64,000 nt of DNA. It comes from an uncultured Lentisphaerota bacterium. Its GTDB lineage: Bacteria > Verrucomicrobiota > Kiritimatiellia > CAIQIC01. The stretch lies in the NCBI GenBank assembly GCA_903912445.1, contig CAIWHP010000199.1, positions 30,939 to 94,938 of the forward strand, read 5' to 3'. Position 1 is the first letter of the stretch. Every line of letters begins with the position of its first letter. The position numbers were made by a program, and so were the translations under genes. Below, in pieces: positions 42,995 through 51,436 of this stretch. The notes under the pieces are model-generated. The model was not told the DNA's origin. It made no database searches and saw only the letters and a list, made by a program, of their open reading frames with translations.

Positions 42995-43645
42995 TCAGTT
43001 CTTGGGCGGCTGGGACTGCGCGGCTGCAGCAGCGGCCGCGGTCTTGCGGCGCTTGTGGACGACGATGTAGATGACGACGATGGCGATGCAGGCGAGGGCG
43101 GCGAGCGCTGCGGCCTGGTGCGCGTATTGCTTGATCAGCTCGGGCTTGTCGCCGACGAGGAAGCCGATGACTTCGAGGATGGCGCCCCAGATGCCGGCGC
43201 CGAACGCGGTGTAGAAACAGAATTTCCCGAGATGCATCCGCGCGAGGCCCGCCGGGAAGCTGATGAAGTGGCGGACGCCCAGAATCAGGCGGCCGGTGAA
43301 GGTGCTGACTTCGCCGTGGGCGATGAAGAATTTCTCCATCTTCTCGAACTTGTGCGGCGGGCAGAGAAAATACTTGCCGTATTTGAGCATCAGCGGGCGG
43401 CCCATCTTGATGGCGATGAAGTAGTTGATCAGCGCGCCGAGGACGCTGCCGGTCGTGCACATCAGCAGGCCGACCCAGAAATTCATATGGCCCGTCGCCG
43501 CCAGATAGCCGACCTGCGGCATGACGAGCTCGCTGGGGATCGGGATGAAGGTGCTCTCCAACGTCATCAGCACGAACACGCCGGGATAACCACCCCATTT
43601 CACGAATTCGACCGTCCACTGAAAAAATTGCACCAGTTGTTCCAT
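42995..43645 (-). CDS. DedA family membrane protein
   Basis: A 216-residue inner membrane protein of the DedA/VTT family with about five helices. TLESTFIPIPSELVMPQVGYLA is the N-terminal re-entrant hairpin; GRLILGVRHFISFPAGLARM carries the conserved Arg/Pro; FYTAFGAGIWGAIL follows. Members flip or recycle lipid carriers such as undecaprenyl phosphate. It starts two bases after the stop of the GT2 gene, making it the last gene of the lipA/acyltransferase/GT2 run; a lipid-carrier role there would make sense. Confidence 0.92.
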   Translation of the reverse strand: MEQLVQFFQWTVEFVKWGGYPGVFVLMTLESTFIPIPSELVMPQVGYLAATGHMNFWVGLLMCTTGSVLGALINYFIAIKMGRPLMLKYGKYFLCPPHKFEKMEKFFIAHGEVSTFTGRLILGVRHFISFPAGLARMHLGKFCFYTAFGAGIWGAILEVIGFLVGDKPELIKQYAHQAAALAALACIAIVVIYIVVHKRRKTAAAAAAAQSQPPKN

Positions 43646-43647
43646 AT

Positions 43648-44334
43648 TCAGCCCCGTCTCTGCCGCACAGCGCGGCGCAGCATCATCCCCAAAAAGCGCA
43701 GCGTGTCAACCACAGGATTGATCTTGCTCTGCTCGCCGCCATAGATGACGCGCACCGGGGCGGAGGCGAAGCGTGCGCCGCGCGCGGCGAGGTCGAGCAG
43801 CAGCTCCGACTCGGCGGCGTAGCGGGCGGAGCCGGGCGGCTGCGTCGGGAGGACGGCCAGCTGGTAATAGCGGAAGCCGCACTGCGTGTCCGGTACGCGC
43901 TGGCGCATGAGCCGGCTGAGCAGCCAGCTCATCAGCCGGTTGGTGCCGCGGCGCACGCGCGGCATGGCGGTGGCGTCCCCCATGCGGTTGCCGATGACGA
44001 CCGGCGCGCCGGTCGTCCGCGCCGCGGCGAGCAGCCCGGGCAGATCGGCCGGATCGTGCTGGCCATCGCCATCCATCGTGATCACCGCGGCATAGCCGTG
44101 CGCCCGGGCAAAGTCATAGGCCGTCTGCAGCGCCACGCCCTTGCCGCGGTTGACGGCATGGCGCAGGACGGTCGCTCCGGCGGCCGCGGCCGCGGCGCCG
44201 GTGGCATCGGGCGAGCCATCGTCCACGACGATCACGGGGAGGCCCTGCGCGCGCACGCCGCGCACGACCGCGCCGATCCGCTCGGCCTCGCGGAATGCCG
44301 GGATGACCACACAAAGCTGTTCGGGGCTGCTCAT
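43648..44334 (-). CDS. Family 2 glycosyltransferase (DPM1-like)
   Basis: A 228-residue cytoplasmic GT2 protein resembling polyprenyl-phosphate mannose synthases. CVVIPAFREAERIGAVV, VIVVDDGSPDATG, TMDGDGQHDPADLP (metal-binding DGD) and VPDTQCGFRYYQ are the family landmarks. It overlaps the upstream acyltransferase by four bases (ATGA) and is followed directly by dedA. A donor lipid-sugar made here could modify an envelope lipid; the pairing of a GT2 with an LpxL-like acyltransferase recurs in several envelope-lipid gene sets. Confidence 0.88.
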   Translation of the reverse strand: MSSPEQLCVVIPAFREAERIGAVVRGVRAQGLPVIVVDDGSPDATGAAAAAAGATVLRHAVNRGKGVALQTAYDFARAHGYAAVITMDGDGQHDPADLPGLLAAARTTGAPVVIGNRMGDATAMPRVRRGTNRLMSWLLSRLMRQRVPDTQCGFRYYQLAVLPTQPPGSARYAAESELLLDLAARGARFASAPVRVIYGGEQSKINPVVDTLRFLGMMLRRAVRQRRG

Positions 44335-45206
44335 GGCCAAAAATCTTTGAAAATGAACCATTGCCACGGCGCGGAGGCAATCTCTTTTTCGAGCGCCGCC
44401 AGCCAGGCCGTGCGGACCGCGGTCTCGGAGCCGGCCACGTCGGGATAGATCGGCGGGTGGCAGCGCAGCAGGAACGTGTCGTCTTCCTGCCGCAGCAGGA
44501 ACGTGGGCACGAGCGGCGCGCCGGTCCGCATGGCGAGCCAGGCCGGGCCGCGCGGCAGCGGCGCCGGCGCGCCGAAAAATTGATAGCGCCCGGGGTGGTG
44601 GTCGAAGTTGCGGTCGCCGAGCAGCGCGACCAGCTCGCCGCGCTGGAGGCATCGCACGATGCCCAGGGCGGCCCGCCCCAGGGGCAGCACCCGGATGCCG
44701 CGGCTGGCGCGCTGCTGGTTGAACAGCCGGTCGAGGCGCCGGCTGGGCTGGGGCAGGGCCACGGCGTTGAGGCGGTAGCCGAGCGCGGCGATGACGGCGC
44801 CGCCGACCTCCCAGTTACCCAGGTGTGCGGTGACGACCAGCACACCCTTGCCGCGCGCGGCGGCCGCGCGCAGCGCCTCGACGTTTTCCAAGGTGACGTA
44901 TTGCCGCAGCTCCGCCTCCGTCAGGCGCGCGAAGCGGAAGAAATCCACCAGGTATTTGCCGAAGTGCTGGAAGGTTTTGCGCGCCAGGCCGGGCAACGCC
45001 GTCTCCGCCAGAGTGATGCCGCGCGCGGCATAGATCCGGCGCAGATTGCTGATCACCGCCGTGCGTTCGGCCGTGCGCCGCCAATAGTAGAAATCGGCGA
45101 TGCGCAAGCCGCACCAATAGCCGAAGCGGCGCGGCAGCCGCCGGCTCAGCACCGCCGCCAGCCGATACAGCCAGACCTGCCCCGCACTGGAATGCTCCTG
45201 TGTCAC
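44331..45206 (-). CDS. LpxL/HtrB-like lysophospholipid acyltransferase
   Basis: A 291-residue acyltransferase of the lipid A late-acylation family. Catalytic HLGNWE is at residues 128-133, the second block VALLGDRNFD at about 192-201, and the acceptor region has GPAWLAMRTGAPLVPTFLLR. An N-terminal basic, hydrophobic segment would tether it to the inner membrane. It may acylate lipid A or another glycolipid made with the adjoining GT2. It follows lipA by 90 bases and overlaps GT2. Confidence 0.85.
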   Translation of the reverse strand: MTQEHSSAGQVWLYRLAAVLSRRLPRRFGYWCGLRIADFYYWRRTAERTAVISNLRRIYAARGITLAETALPGLARKTFQHFGKYLVDFFRFARLTEAELRQYVTLENVEALRAAAARGKGVLVVTAHLGNWEVGGAVIAALGYRLNAVALPQPSRRLDRLFNQQRASRGIRVLPLGRAALGIVRCLQRGELVALLGDRNFDHHPGRYQFFGAPAPLPRGPAWLAMRTGAPLVPTFLLRQEDDTFLLRCHPPIYPDVAGSETAVRTAWLAALEKEIASAPWQWFIFKDFWP

Positions 45207-45296
45207 GGAAATCCGGACCTCACCCTCGCAACCAACCCGGCCGGCATGCTCCCCGCAGAGGATGCCCTGCCCGCAAACCGTCCCGCCCGCGGGACC

Positions 45297-46169
45297 TCAG
45301 GGGCCCAAGGCTTCGGCCGCCGCGGCTTGCGTCAGCTCTTCAGCGCGATAGGAGGAGCGCACGAGCGGGCCCGCGGCGACGGCGTGGAAGCCCAGGGCCC
45401 GCGCGGTCTGCTCGAGTTGCGCAAAGTCTGCGGGCGACACAAAGCGCGCGACCTCGCGCTTGCTGTGCTTGGGCCGCAGATACTGGCCCACCGTCAGCAG
45501 CTCGCAGCCGGCGGCACGCAGGTCGCGGAAGGCCTCCAGCAATTCATCATCGGTCTCGCCCAGCCCGACCATCAGCCCGGACTTCACCGCCGGTTTCGGC
45601 AGAAACGCCGCCGCATGGCGGAGCATGCCCAGCGAGCGCTCGTAGTCGGCCTGCGGCCGGATCTCCGGCTGCAGGCGCCGCACGGTTTCGAGGTTGTGGT
45701 TGAAGACGTCGGGCCGGGCCGCCAGCACCACGTCGAGCGCGGCGGCGGCGCCGCCGAAGTCCGGCGTCAGCACCTCGATGAGCGCATCGGGCCGGGCCGC
45801 GCGCACCGCGGCGATGGTCGCCGCGAAATGCGCCGCGCCGCCATCCGGCAGGTCGTCGCGGGTGACGCTGGTGATGACGACGTGCCGCAGCTGCAGCTGC
45901 TGCACGGCCGCGGCGAGGCGCTGCGGTTCGCCGGCATCGGGCGCCGTCGGCTGGCCGGTGGTGACGTTGCAGAACTGGCAGGCGCGGGTGCAAGTGTTGC
46001 CGAGGATCATGAACGTGGCGGTCCCGCGGTTCCAGCATTCCTGCTGGTTCGGACAGTGCGCGCTGTGGCAGACGGTGTGCAGCGCAAGGTTGGTCAACAC
46101 CTGCTGCACCGAACCATACTGGCGGTCGGTGCGCAGCGGCTGGCGGATCCATGACGGCAAACGTGGCAC
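45297..46169 (-). CDS. lipA: Lipoyl synthase
   Basis: A 290-residue radical-SAM enzyme that inserts two sulfurs into protein-bound octanoyl groups to make lipoyl cofactor. The auxiliary cluster ligands are Cys34, Cys39 and Cys45 (CHSAHCPNQQEC); the radical-SAM CxxxCxxC is Cys60, Cys64 and Cys67 (CTRACQFC). The C-terminal RSSY supplies the Ser ligand. Length and order match the family throughout. The partner octanoyltransferase gene lipB is not in this window. Confidence 0.97.
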   Translation of the reverse strand: MPRLPSWIRQPLRTDRQYGSVQQVLTNLALHTVCHSAHCPNQQECWNRGTATFMILGNTCTRACQFCNVTTGQPTAPDAGEPQRLAAAVQQLQLRHVVITSVTRDDLPDGGAAHFAATIAAVRAARPDALIEVLTPDFGGAAAALDVVLAARPDVFNHNLETVRRLQPEIRPQADYERSLGMLRHAAAFLPKPAVKSGLMVGLGETDDELLEAFRDLRAAGCELLTVGQYLRPKHSKREVARFVSPADFAQLEQTARALGFHAVAAGPLVRSSYRAEELTQAAAAEALGP

Positions 46170-46381
46170 GGCGAAAGTTTGGCGGGCGCGGGGTGCGGCG
46201 TCAACCGCGATTCTTGGACCACCGCGCTCTCGGTCCTCTCCCGGCCCGTCAGCGGACAGACGAGCGGATCGATATCCCGGATGCGTTTGGTCGGTTCCGG
46301 CCTTGTCGCGGAAGCCGCATGGTGCAGTATGGGCGGCGTGCTTCAGTTACAGACTGTAATACAGGCTTGATCAGACCCCTT
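46170..46381. other. Gap upstream of lipA
   Basis: About 210 bases before lipA, downstream of the CARDB-like gene's terminator. It should hold the lipA promoter, but I see no clear box, repeat or ORF. Confidence 0.35.
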
Positions 46382-46418
46382 TAAAAACCAACCCCCCGTC
46401 GGGCCTTGGGGCTTGGTT
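46382..46418 (-). terminator. Rho-independent terminator of the CARDB-like gene
   Basis: Read on the minus strand, AACCAAGCCCC pairs with GGGGGGTTGGTT around a ten-base loop and is followed by a T run. It begins three bases after the stop codon. Confidence 0.75.
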
Positions 46419-46420
46419 GG

Positions 46421-46918
46421 CTACTTGTTGACGACCTTGAAAGTATAGCTTTTTCTGTTGTTGCTTAGGTTTTTCTCGCCGGTAACCCCTTCCCGGTCGA
46501 GCCAACATTCCAAGGTATGCGTCCCCAAGGAATAACCGGTTATAGAAAGATAACCCATGTCAACCCGGAGATGACCACCGGCCGGTACATTCTCTTGAGC
46601 AATGACCCCCTCCACCTTGCCATCTATCAGAAAGGTAACCTTCCATTTCCTCTTCAATTCCGCCGTCCCCACATTGGAGTATTCACAGACGGGGGTCATA
46701 ATCTCCCCCCATTTCAGCTCTGCGATGACCGGAGCGTTTTTGACTACTGCGTACATGACGACACTATCTACTTTTAGGTCGGGAAGATTCCCTGGAACCT
46801 GGGGCTTCGGCGCACCGGGGACCAGCTTGGATTTATCAATAGACCAGGCCGGGGTAGCAGCGCCGAACACCAATATCGTCAAAAGCAGGGCGGGGAAACT
46901 TACTTTTGAATTTATCAT
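46421..46918 (-). CDS. Secreted CARDB-like domain protein
   Basis: A 165-residue secreted protein with signal peptide ALLLTILVFGAATPAWS. The mature part, PDLKVDSVVMY, CEYSNVGTAELKRKWKVTFLIDGK, VPAGGHLRVDM, then CWLDREGVTGEKNLSNNRKSYTF, follows the pattern of CARDB domains, Ig-like modules in extracellular proteins. AAGGAG stands before ATG 46918. DNA composition is less GC-rich than the neighbouring lipA and pyrK, and the gene has its own terminator, so it may be a recent arrival. Role unknown, perhaps adhesion or surface binding. Confidence 0.75.
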   Translation of the reverse strand: MINSKVSFPALLLTILVFGAATPAWSIDKSKLVPGAPKPQVPGNLPDLKVDSVVMYAVVKNAPVIAELKWGEIMTPVCEYSNVGTAELKRKWKVTFLIDGKVEGVIAQENVPAGGHLRVDMGYLSITGYSLGTHTLECWLDREGVTGEKNLSNNRKSYTFKVVNK

Positions 46919-47338
46919 GTTTTCACTCCTTTTATTGATACTCCGTCGGGGTTGTTGGTTCTGTTTTCCAATAAGCCACGGCTGGGCGCATGCGCCGGGG
47001 GGAGCGCCCCTTTTCGACCGTATCGTGACGCGGCAGAAGCACATGCTTATTTTTGCGCAGCGCCCAGCGCTGTCAAGCCCTGTTTAGGGCATTTTTACGA
47101 GCGGGCGCAGCGCTGGGGCGCATACGCCCGAGCCAGGCAGCGTTACAGCGCGCTGACCACGCGGCCATTGACGATCCATTGGACGGTCAAAGCTTGGCAG
47201 CGCCTGCCAATGACCAAAAAAATAATCGCGCGCATCTTCTCTGTGCCGTGCTCCGCTGTCAGGTTGGTTTCGGGCCAGCTGCGCGGGGATGATTCTTTCG
47301 GTTGACGCCGCGGGGCAAAGCAAGCAAACTCCGCCGCC
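46919..47338. other. Divergent gap between CARDB-like gene and pyrK
   Basis: 420 bases without a gene. GCCCT-GTTT-AGGGC followed by ATTTTT (about 47075-47095) looks like a plus-strand terminator, although no plus-strand gene lies upstream. GCGCAGCGCTGGG-type wording recurs around 47055 and 47105 and can pair. TTGACG at about 47303 could be part of the pyrK promoter, but I see no good -10. Confidence 0.4.
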
Positions 47339-48142
47339 GTGCAACTCGAAACCGCCAGCATTTTGGAACATCGCGACTATGGCTCGGGCTATCGCCTGCT
47401 GCGGCTGGCCGCGCCACAGATCGCGCCGCAGGTGCAGCCGGGCCAGTTTGTCCACCTGCGGGTCCCGCGCCTGGAGGCCAGCGTGCTGCGCCGGCCGTTC
47501 AGCATCTTCCGGGCGGAAAACGGTGTGGTGACGTTGCTCTACAAGGCCGTCGGCCATGGCACCTCCGTGCTCTCGGCCGCGACGAGCGGCGAACCCGTCA
47601 GCCTCATCGGCCCGCTGGGCAACGGCTTTCCGCTGGACCTGCCGGCGGGCCGCGTGCCCGTGCTGGTCGCCGGCGGCTATGGCATGGCCGCGCTCTACCT
47701 CGTCGCGCGCCGGCTGGCCGTGCCGGGGCTCGTCTTCGTCGGCGGCCGCAGCGCGCCGGACATCCTGTGTGTCGAGGATTTCGAGGCGCTCGGCTGGCAG
47801 GTTCACGTCGCCACCGAGGATGGCAGCCGCGGCGTGCGCGGGTGGGTCACCGTGCCGCTCGATGCGTGGCTCGCCGAGGGCCGCGCGGGGCGGACGCCGG
47901 AATTTTACGCCTGCGGGCCGAACAGCATGCTCGAGGTCATCGGCCAGCGTGCGCTGGCCCACGACTGGCGCGCGTGGCTCAGCGTGGATCGCCACATGGG
48001 CTGCGGCGTCGGCGCGTGCCTGACGTGCGTGGTCAAACTGAAGGACGCCGACGGCACGTGGCTCTGGGCGCGCTCCTGCAAGGAAGGCCCGGTCTTCGAG
48101 TCCCGCCAGATCCACTGGGACCGCGCCGAGGAAGAAGCATGA
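47339..48142 (+). CDS. pyrK: Dihydroorotate dehydrogenase electron transfer subunit
   Basis: A 267-residue FAD/[2Fe-2S] protein that passes electrons between NAD and PyrD in pyrimidine synthesis. The ferredoxin-reductase-like domain has RRPFSIFR (FAD) and GGYGMAALYLVAR (NAD). The C-terminal MGCGVGACLTC plus ARSCKEGPVF supplies four cysteine ligands. The start is GTG 47339. It overlaps pyrD by four bases (ATGA). The strict pairing with a class 1B PyrD supports the call over other flavin reductases. Confidence 0.93.
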   Translation: MQLETASILEHRDYGSGYRLLRLAAPQIAPQVQPGQFVHLRVPRLEASVLRRPFSIFRAENGVVTLLYKAVGHGTSVLSAATSGEPVSLIGPLGNGFPLDLPAGRVPVLVAGGYGMAALYLVARRLAVPGLVFVGGRSAPDILCVEDFEALGWQVHVATEDGSRGVRGWVTVPLDAWLAEGRAGRTPEFYACGPNSMLEVIGQRALAHDWRAWLSVDRHMGCGVGACLTCVVKLKDADGTWLWARSCKEGPVFESRQIHWDRAEEEA

Positions 48143-49056
48143 GCGCGCCCGACCTTTCCATCACGCTCGCCGGCATCCGGATGAAAAATCCCGTGATGGT
48201 CGCCTCCGGCACGTTCGGCTACGGCCCGGAATACGCCGACCTGGTGGATTTGTCGCAGCTGGGTGCGATGGTGGTCAAGGGCATCTCCACGGAGCCGTGG
48301 CAGGGCAACCAGACCCCGCGCACGGTCGAGGTCGCCAGCGGCCTGATCAACGCCATCGGTTTACAGAACCCCGGCGCCGAAGGTTTTTTGCAGACCTACC
48401 TGCCGTTCCTGCGGAACTATGATGTGCCGGTGATCGTCAACATCTGGGGGCGCACGGTCGAGGAATATGCCGCCGTCGCGGCGCGGCTCAGCGCCGCCGA
48501 AGGCATCGCGGCGCTGGAACTGAACGTCTCGTGCCCGAACATCAAGGAAGGCAGCAAGTCGTTCGGCTCGAATGCCGACATGTTCCGGCGCGTCATCGCC
48601 GCCACGCGCGCGGTGACGAAGCTGCCGCTGATCCCCAAGCTGGCGCCGGATGTTTTCCGCATCGCCGAGTTCGCGCGGCTTGCGGAGGCGGAGGGCGCCG
48701 ACGCGCTCGCGATCGCCAATTCCGTGCCGGCGATGGCGATCGATATCGAGACGCGCCGGCCGAAGCTCGCCAACATCACCGGCGGCCTGTCCGGCCCGGC
48801 GATCCGGCCGATCGCGGTGCGGCTCGTCTGGGAAGCGGCCAAGGCCGTGCAGATCCCGATCATCGGCATGGGCGGCATTTATACGGCGGCCGACGCGGTG
48901 GAGTTTTTCATCGCCGGCGCCAGCGCCGTGGCGGTCGGCACCGCGAACTTTTTGGAGCCGGCGACACCGCTGACGGTGGCCGCGGGCCTGCGCGACTATC
49001 TCGCGCGGCACCAGCTCGGTTCGGTCCGCGAACTCGTGGGGACGCTGGCATGCTGA
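48139..49056 (+). CDS. pyrD: Dihydroorotate dehydrogenase, class 1B catalytic subunit
   Basis: A 305-residue FMN TIM-barrel enzyme oxidising dihydroorotate to orotate. Class 1 catalytic Cys132 is in ELNVSCPNIKEG; NPVMVASGTFGYG, VVKGIS and the C-terminal GMGGIYTAADAVEFFIAGASAVAVGTANF phosphate-site segment are typical. Cysteine as catalytic base, and the adjacent pyrK, mark class 1B (NAD-linked). The last bases overlap the start of the next gene. Confidence 0.95.
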   Translation: MSAPDLSITLAGIRMKNPVMVASGTFGYGPEYADLVDLSQLGAMVVKGISTEPWQGNQTPRTVEVASGLINAIGLQNPGAEGFLQTYLPFLRNYDVPVIVNIWGRTVEEYAAVAARLSAAEGIAALELNVSCPNIKEGSKSFGSNADMFRRVIAATRAVTKLPLIPKLAPDVFRIAEFARLAEAEGADALAIANSVPAMAIDIETRRPKLANITGGLSGPAIRPIAVRLVWEAAKAVQIPIIGMGGIYTAADAVEFFIAGASAVAVGTANFLEPATPLTVAAGLRDYLARHQLGSVRELVGTLAC

Positions 49057-50660
49057 AGATGAACCGTAAAACGCTGCTGTTGATCGTGGTGGCCGTGGTG
49101 CTGTGCCTCGGCTGGCTGTTCTATGTGCCCTATCGGCCGGAACACCTGCTGCGCGTCGTGCCGGCCCAGGCGCAGCTCATCACGACGCACGAGAACCTCG
49201 CCGCGCGCTGGCCGGCGCTGCTGCAGAATCCGTTGCTGCAAAGCGCCGCCCTCGCGGCCGGCGTGGATGCCGCGGCGCTGGGCAAGTTTGCGACCGATGT
49301 CGAGGTGCTGCCGTGGGTGCAGCGGCTCGCCGCGCGCAACACCGTCTTCGCCTTCGTGCCGCGGCTGGGCGTGAGCGGCCGCCCCGCCTGGATCGCCGCC
49401 TCGTGGCTCGGCGGCGACAGCCTGATCCTGCGCCAGCAGCTCGCGTGGTTTCCGCCGCCCGGTTTCGTCAAGCACGCGCCCCACAACGGCGTGCCGTTCT
49501 GGAGCTGCCCGCTGTCCGGCGCCAAGGGCGGCCCGCCGCTGACGCTCGCCTTCGTCGAGGGGCTGGCCATCGCCTGCGTCAGCGACGACACGTCCGCGAT
49601 CCTCGACCTGCTCGATACCAGCGATGGCCTGCTGCCCTCGCTCGCCACCATGCGCAACGCGAAGCTGAGCGACTACTGGTGCCTCGCGCCCGCCGCCGCC
49701 GACCACGGCTGGGTGGATACGGCCAGCTTTGTCCGTCCCGCGCCCGGCAAGCCCGTGCCGCCGCCGCTGACCATCTCGATTTCCACCCTCCAGTCGAACT
49801 ATGTCGAGGGCGGTCTCTGCGGGCCCGTTCCGCTGCCCGCGGCCAAGGCCAGCGCCCGGGCGCTCGAGTGCGGCGACATCGTCAAATTCACCGGCGATCT
49901 CCCGCTCGCCGCGCTCATGCTGCGGACCGAGACGGCGCTTCCGCCCCTGGCCGATACGCTGGGACCCGCCTGGGCCGGCCTGCTCGAGGCCACCCTGCGG
50001 CTGCAAGGCATCGACCGCGTCGCCCTGTTCCTGATCGGTGGCGAATACGGCGGCAGCCTCTTCGGCTTCCGCGTCCCCGCGCTCATCGCCGCCATCCCGA
50101 TGCGCAAGCCCGAGGCCATGCTTGGCCTGATGCAGGGCCAGTTGCTAGACCGGCTGAACCAGCAGTACGGCTGGGGCCTCGCCGCCCGCGAGCAGAAGGC
50201 CGGCGCGCGCACCATGTCTGTTGTCCAGGGCACCGGCCGGAACGCCTTTGCCGCCCTGCCGCCCGACGCCTGTCCCGCCTACGCCGTGTGCGAAGGCTGG
50301 TTCCTCATCGCGTCCAGCGCGCGCAGCCTCAACGCCCTGCTCACGCGCTACGACACCTCCACGGCCGACAACGAAGCCCGCACCGCGCGCTGGCCGAAAG
50401 GTCTCGCCGCCGCACACGGCGGCGCCTACGCCTGGTTCGACCTCGCCCGCGCCCGCAGCGAATTGCTGCCGATCATCGATATCTACTCGATCAAGCTGAT
50501 GCTGGAAAACCCGCAGCAGTCCGCGGCGACGCGCCAGCAGCTCAAGAACCTGAAGCAATGGCTTATCCCGCTAGCCCAGTTCGGCGAGGCCCGTTTCTGG
50601 CTCACCACCGATGGCCAGCTCGCCGCGCTCCGCTTCGAAATCGGCCAGCCCGAGCGCTGA
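49050..50660 (+). CDS. Membrane-anchored protein of unknown function linked to pyrD
   Basis: A 536-residue protein with one N-terminal membrane anchor (LLLIVVAVVLCLGWLFYV) and a large exported part. The mature sequence has two similar-looking halves beginning with phrases such as LAARWPALLQNPLLQ and AMLGLMQGQLLDRLNQQYGW. Its pattern loosely resembles DUF3352-type proteins, but I am not sure of the family. ATG 49050 overlaps the pyrD stop by seven bases; a second ATG lies at 49059. Coupling to pyrimidine genes is probably only positional. No catalytic motif is evident. Confidence 0.7.
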   Translation: MLKMNRKTLLLIVVAVVLCLGWLFYVPYRPEHLLRVVPAQAQLITTHENLAARWPALLQNPLLQSAALAAGVDAAALGKFATDVEVLPWVQRLAARNTVFAFVPRLGVSGRPAWIAASWLGGDSLILRQQLAWFPPPGFVKHAPHNGVPFWSCPLSGAKGGPPLTLAFVEGLAIACVSDDTSAILDLLDTSDGLLPSLATMRNAKLSDYWCLAPAAADHGWVDTASFVRPAPGKPVPPPLTISISTLQSNYVEGGLCGPVPLPAAKASARALECGDIVKFTGDLPLAALMLRTETALPPLADTLGPAWAGLLEATLRLQGIDRVALFLIGGEYGGSLFGFRVPALIAAIPMRKPEAMLGLMQGQLLDRLNQQYGWGLAAREQKAGARTMSVVQGTGRNAFAALPPDACPAYAVCEGWFLIASSARSLNALLTRYDTSTADNEARTARWPKGLAAAHGGAYAWFDLARARSELLPIIDIYSIKLMLENPQQSAATRQQLKNLKQWLIPLAQFGEARFWLTTDGQLAALRFEIGQPER

Positions 50661-50886
50661 CCGCGGCGCAGGCAGAAGGGGACGAGGGACGAGGGGGGCG
50701 GCAGCGTTTCGCGCAAGCAGCCCAACACTTCAGCGCAGGGAAACTCCGTCGAACCCATCCGCAAGTCCCCGGCGGCGCATCTCTTCTTGCCCGTTGCTTC
50801 CCTTGCGCGCAACTTCTGCCGCTCTGCTTCCGTGAAATCCGTGCATTTCCGTGGCTTCTGCCCTGAGATCTTTGTGTGCCCTGTGG
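50661..50886. repeat. Gap with TCCGTGAAATCCGTG repeat, copy 1
   Basis: The phrase GCCGCTCTGCTTCCGTGAAA and the following TCCGTGCATTTCCGTGGCTTC (about 50815-50860) closely match 53468-53520. It lies at the 3' side of two convergent genes, partly next to the end of the YcxB-like gene. Confidence 0.6.
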
Positions 50887-51408
50887 CTAATTCTTTTCCG
50901 CCCGTGGCGGGTCGTCTGGCCCGGCTCCTTGGGGCCTGATGCGCGAGAGGATCTCTGGCTTCGCTTCCAGCGGCACGAGCGCGCTGTCCGGGATGTAAAT
51001 ATGCACCCCTTTTTGAGGGGAGAGGAACATGCCGTGCGGGGTGGGGACGCAAGCTGCGAACGCCTGCCAGTCGCACACAGCATCAGCATAGGCTCCCGAG
51101 ATGCGTATGTGCTCGTCGGTGAAAACCATTTCGACCTGCCGGCTGGACGTGTGCCGCGCCAGCCGCGCCCGCACCCATCTATGTTTGTGCAGGACGCTGC
51201 TACTGATTTCGAAGAGGCCCATGGCCATGAGCGCCAAGGGCAGAAAGCGTGCCGGGTTGCAGGTCCACCACAGCGCCAGCCCCAGGACGAGGAGCAGGGC
51301 GCCGACCGGCAGCTCCCAGCGCTTCTTCCTGCTCACATAGCGCAGCCAGTCGGCATACGCCTGCCGGAAATGGTTTTCATCCAAGGTGAATTTGGCGATG
51401 GCATGCAT
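50887..51408 (-). CDS. YcxB-like membrane protein
   Basis: A 173-residue protein. The N-terminus FTLDENHFRQAYADWLRYVSRKKRW, two adjacent membrane helices (LPVGALLLVLGLALWW and FLPLALMAMGLFEIS), then VEMVFTDEHIRISGAYADAVCDWQAFAACVPTPHGMFLSPQKGVHIYIPDSAL match the YcxB-like pattern, a small PH-like domain after a membrane hairpin. ATG 51408 was chosen over GTG 51426 because GGAG stands nine bases before it. Function unknown. Confidence 0.8.
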   Translation of the reverse strand: MHAIAKFTLDENHFRQAYADWLRYVSRKKRWELPVGALLLVLGLALWWTCNPARFLPLALMAMGLFEISSSVLHKHRWVRARLARHTSSRQVEMVFTDEHIRISGAYADAVCDWQAFAACVPTPHGMFLSPQKGVHIYIPDSALVPLEAKPEILSRIRPQGAGPDDPPRAEKN

Positions 51409-51436
51409 GGCTTCCGCTCCGATCACCTGGTTTGGG

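Noticed and set aside
42995-45206. The acyltransferase/GT2/DedA run considered as an aryl-polyene or similar biosynthetic cluster
   Set aside because: No ketosynthase, acyl carrier or dehydratase gene is nearby; an envelope-lipid operon is the simpler reading.
47075-47095. Hairpin GCCCT-GTTT-AGGGC with a T run as a working terminator
   Set aside because: It points along the plus strand but no plus-strand gene lies upstream; the stem is only five base pairs.
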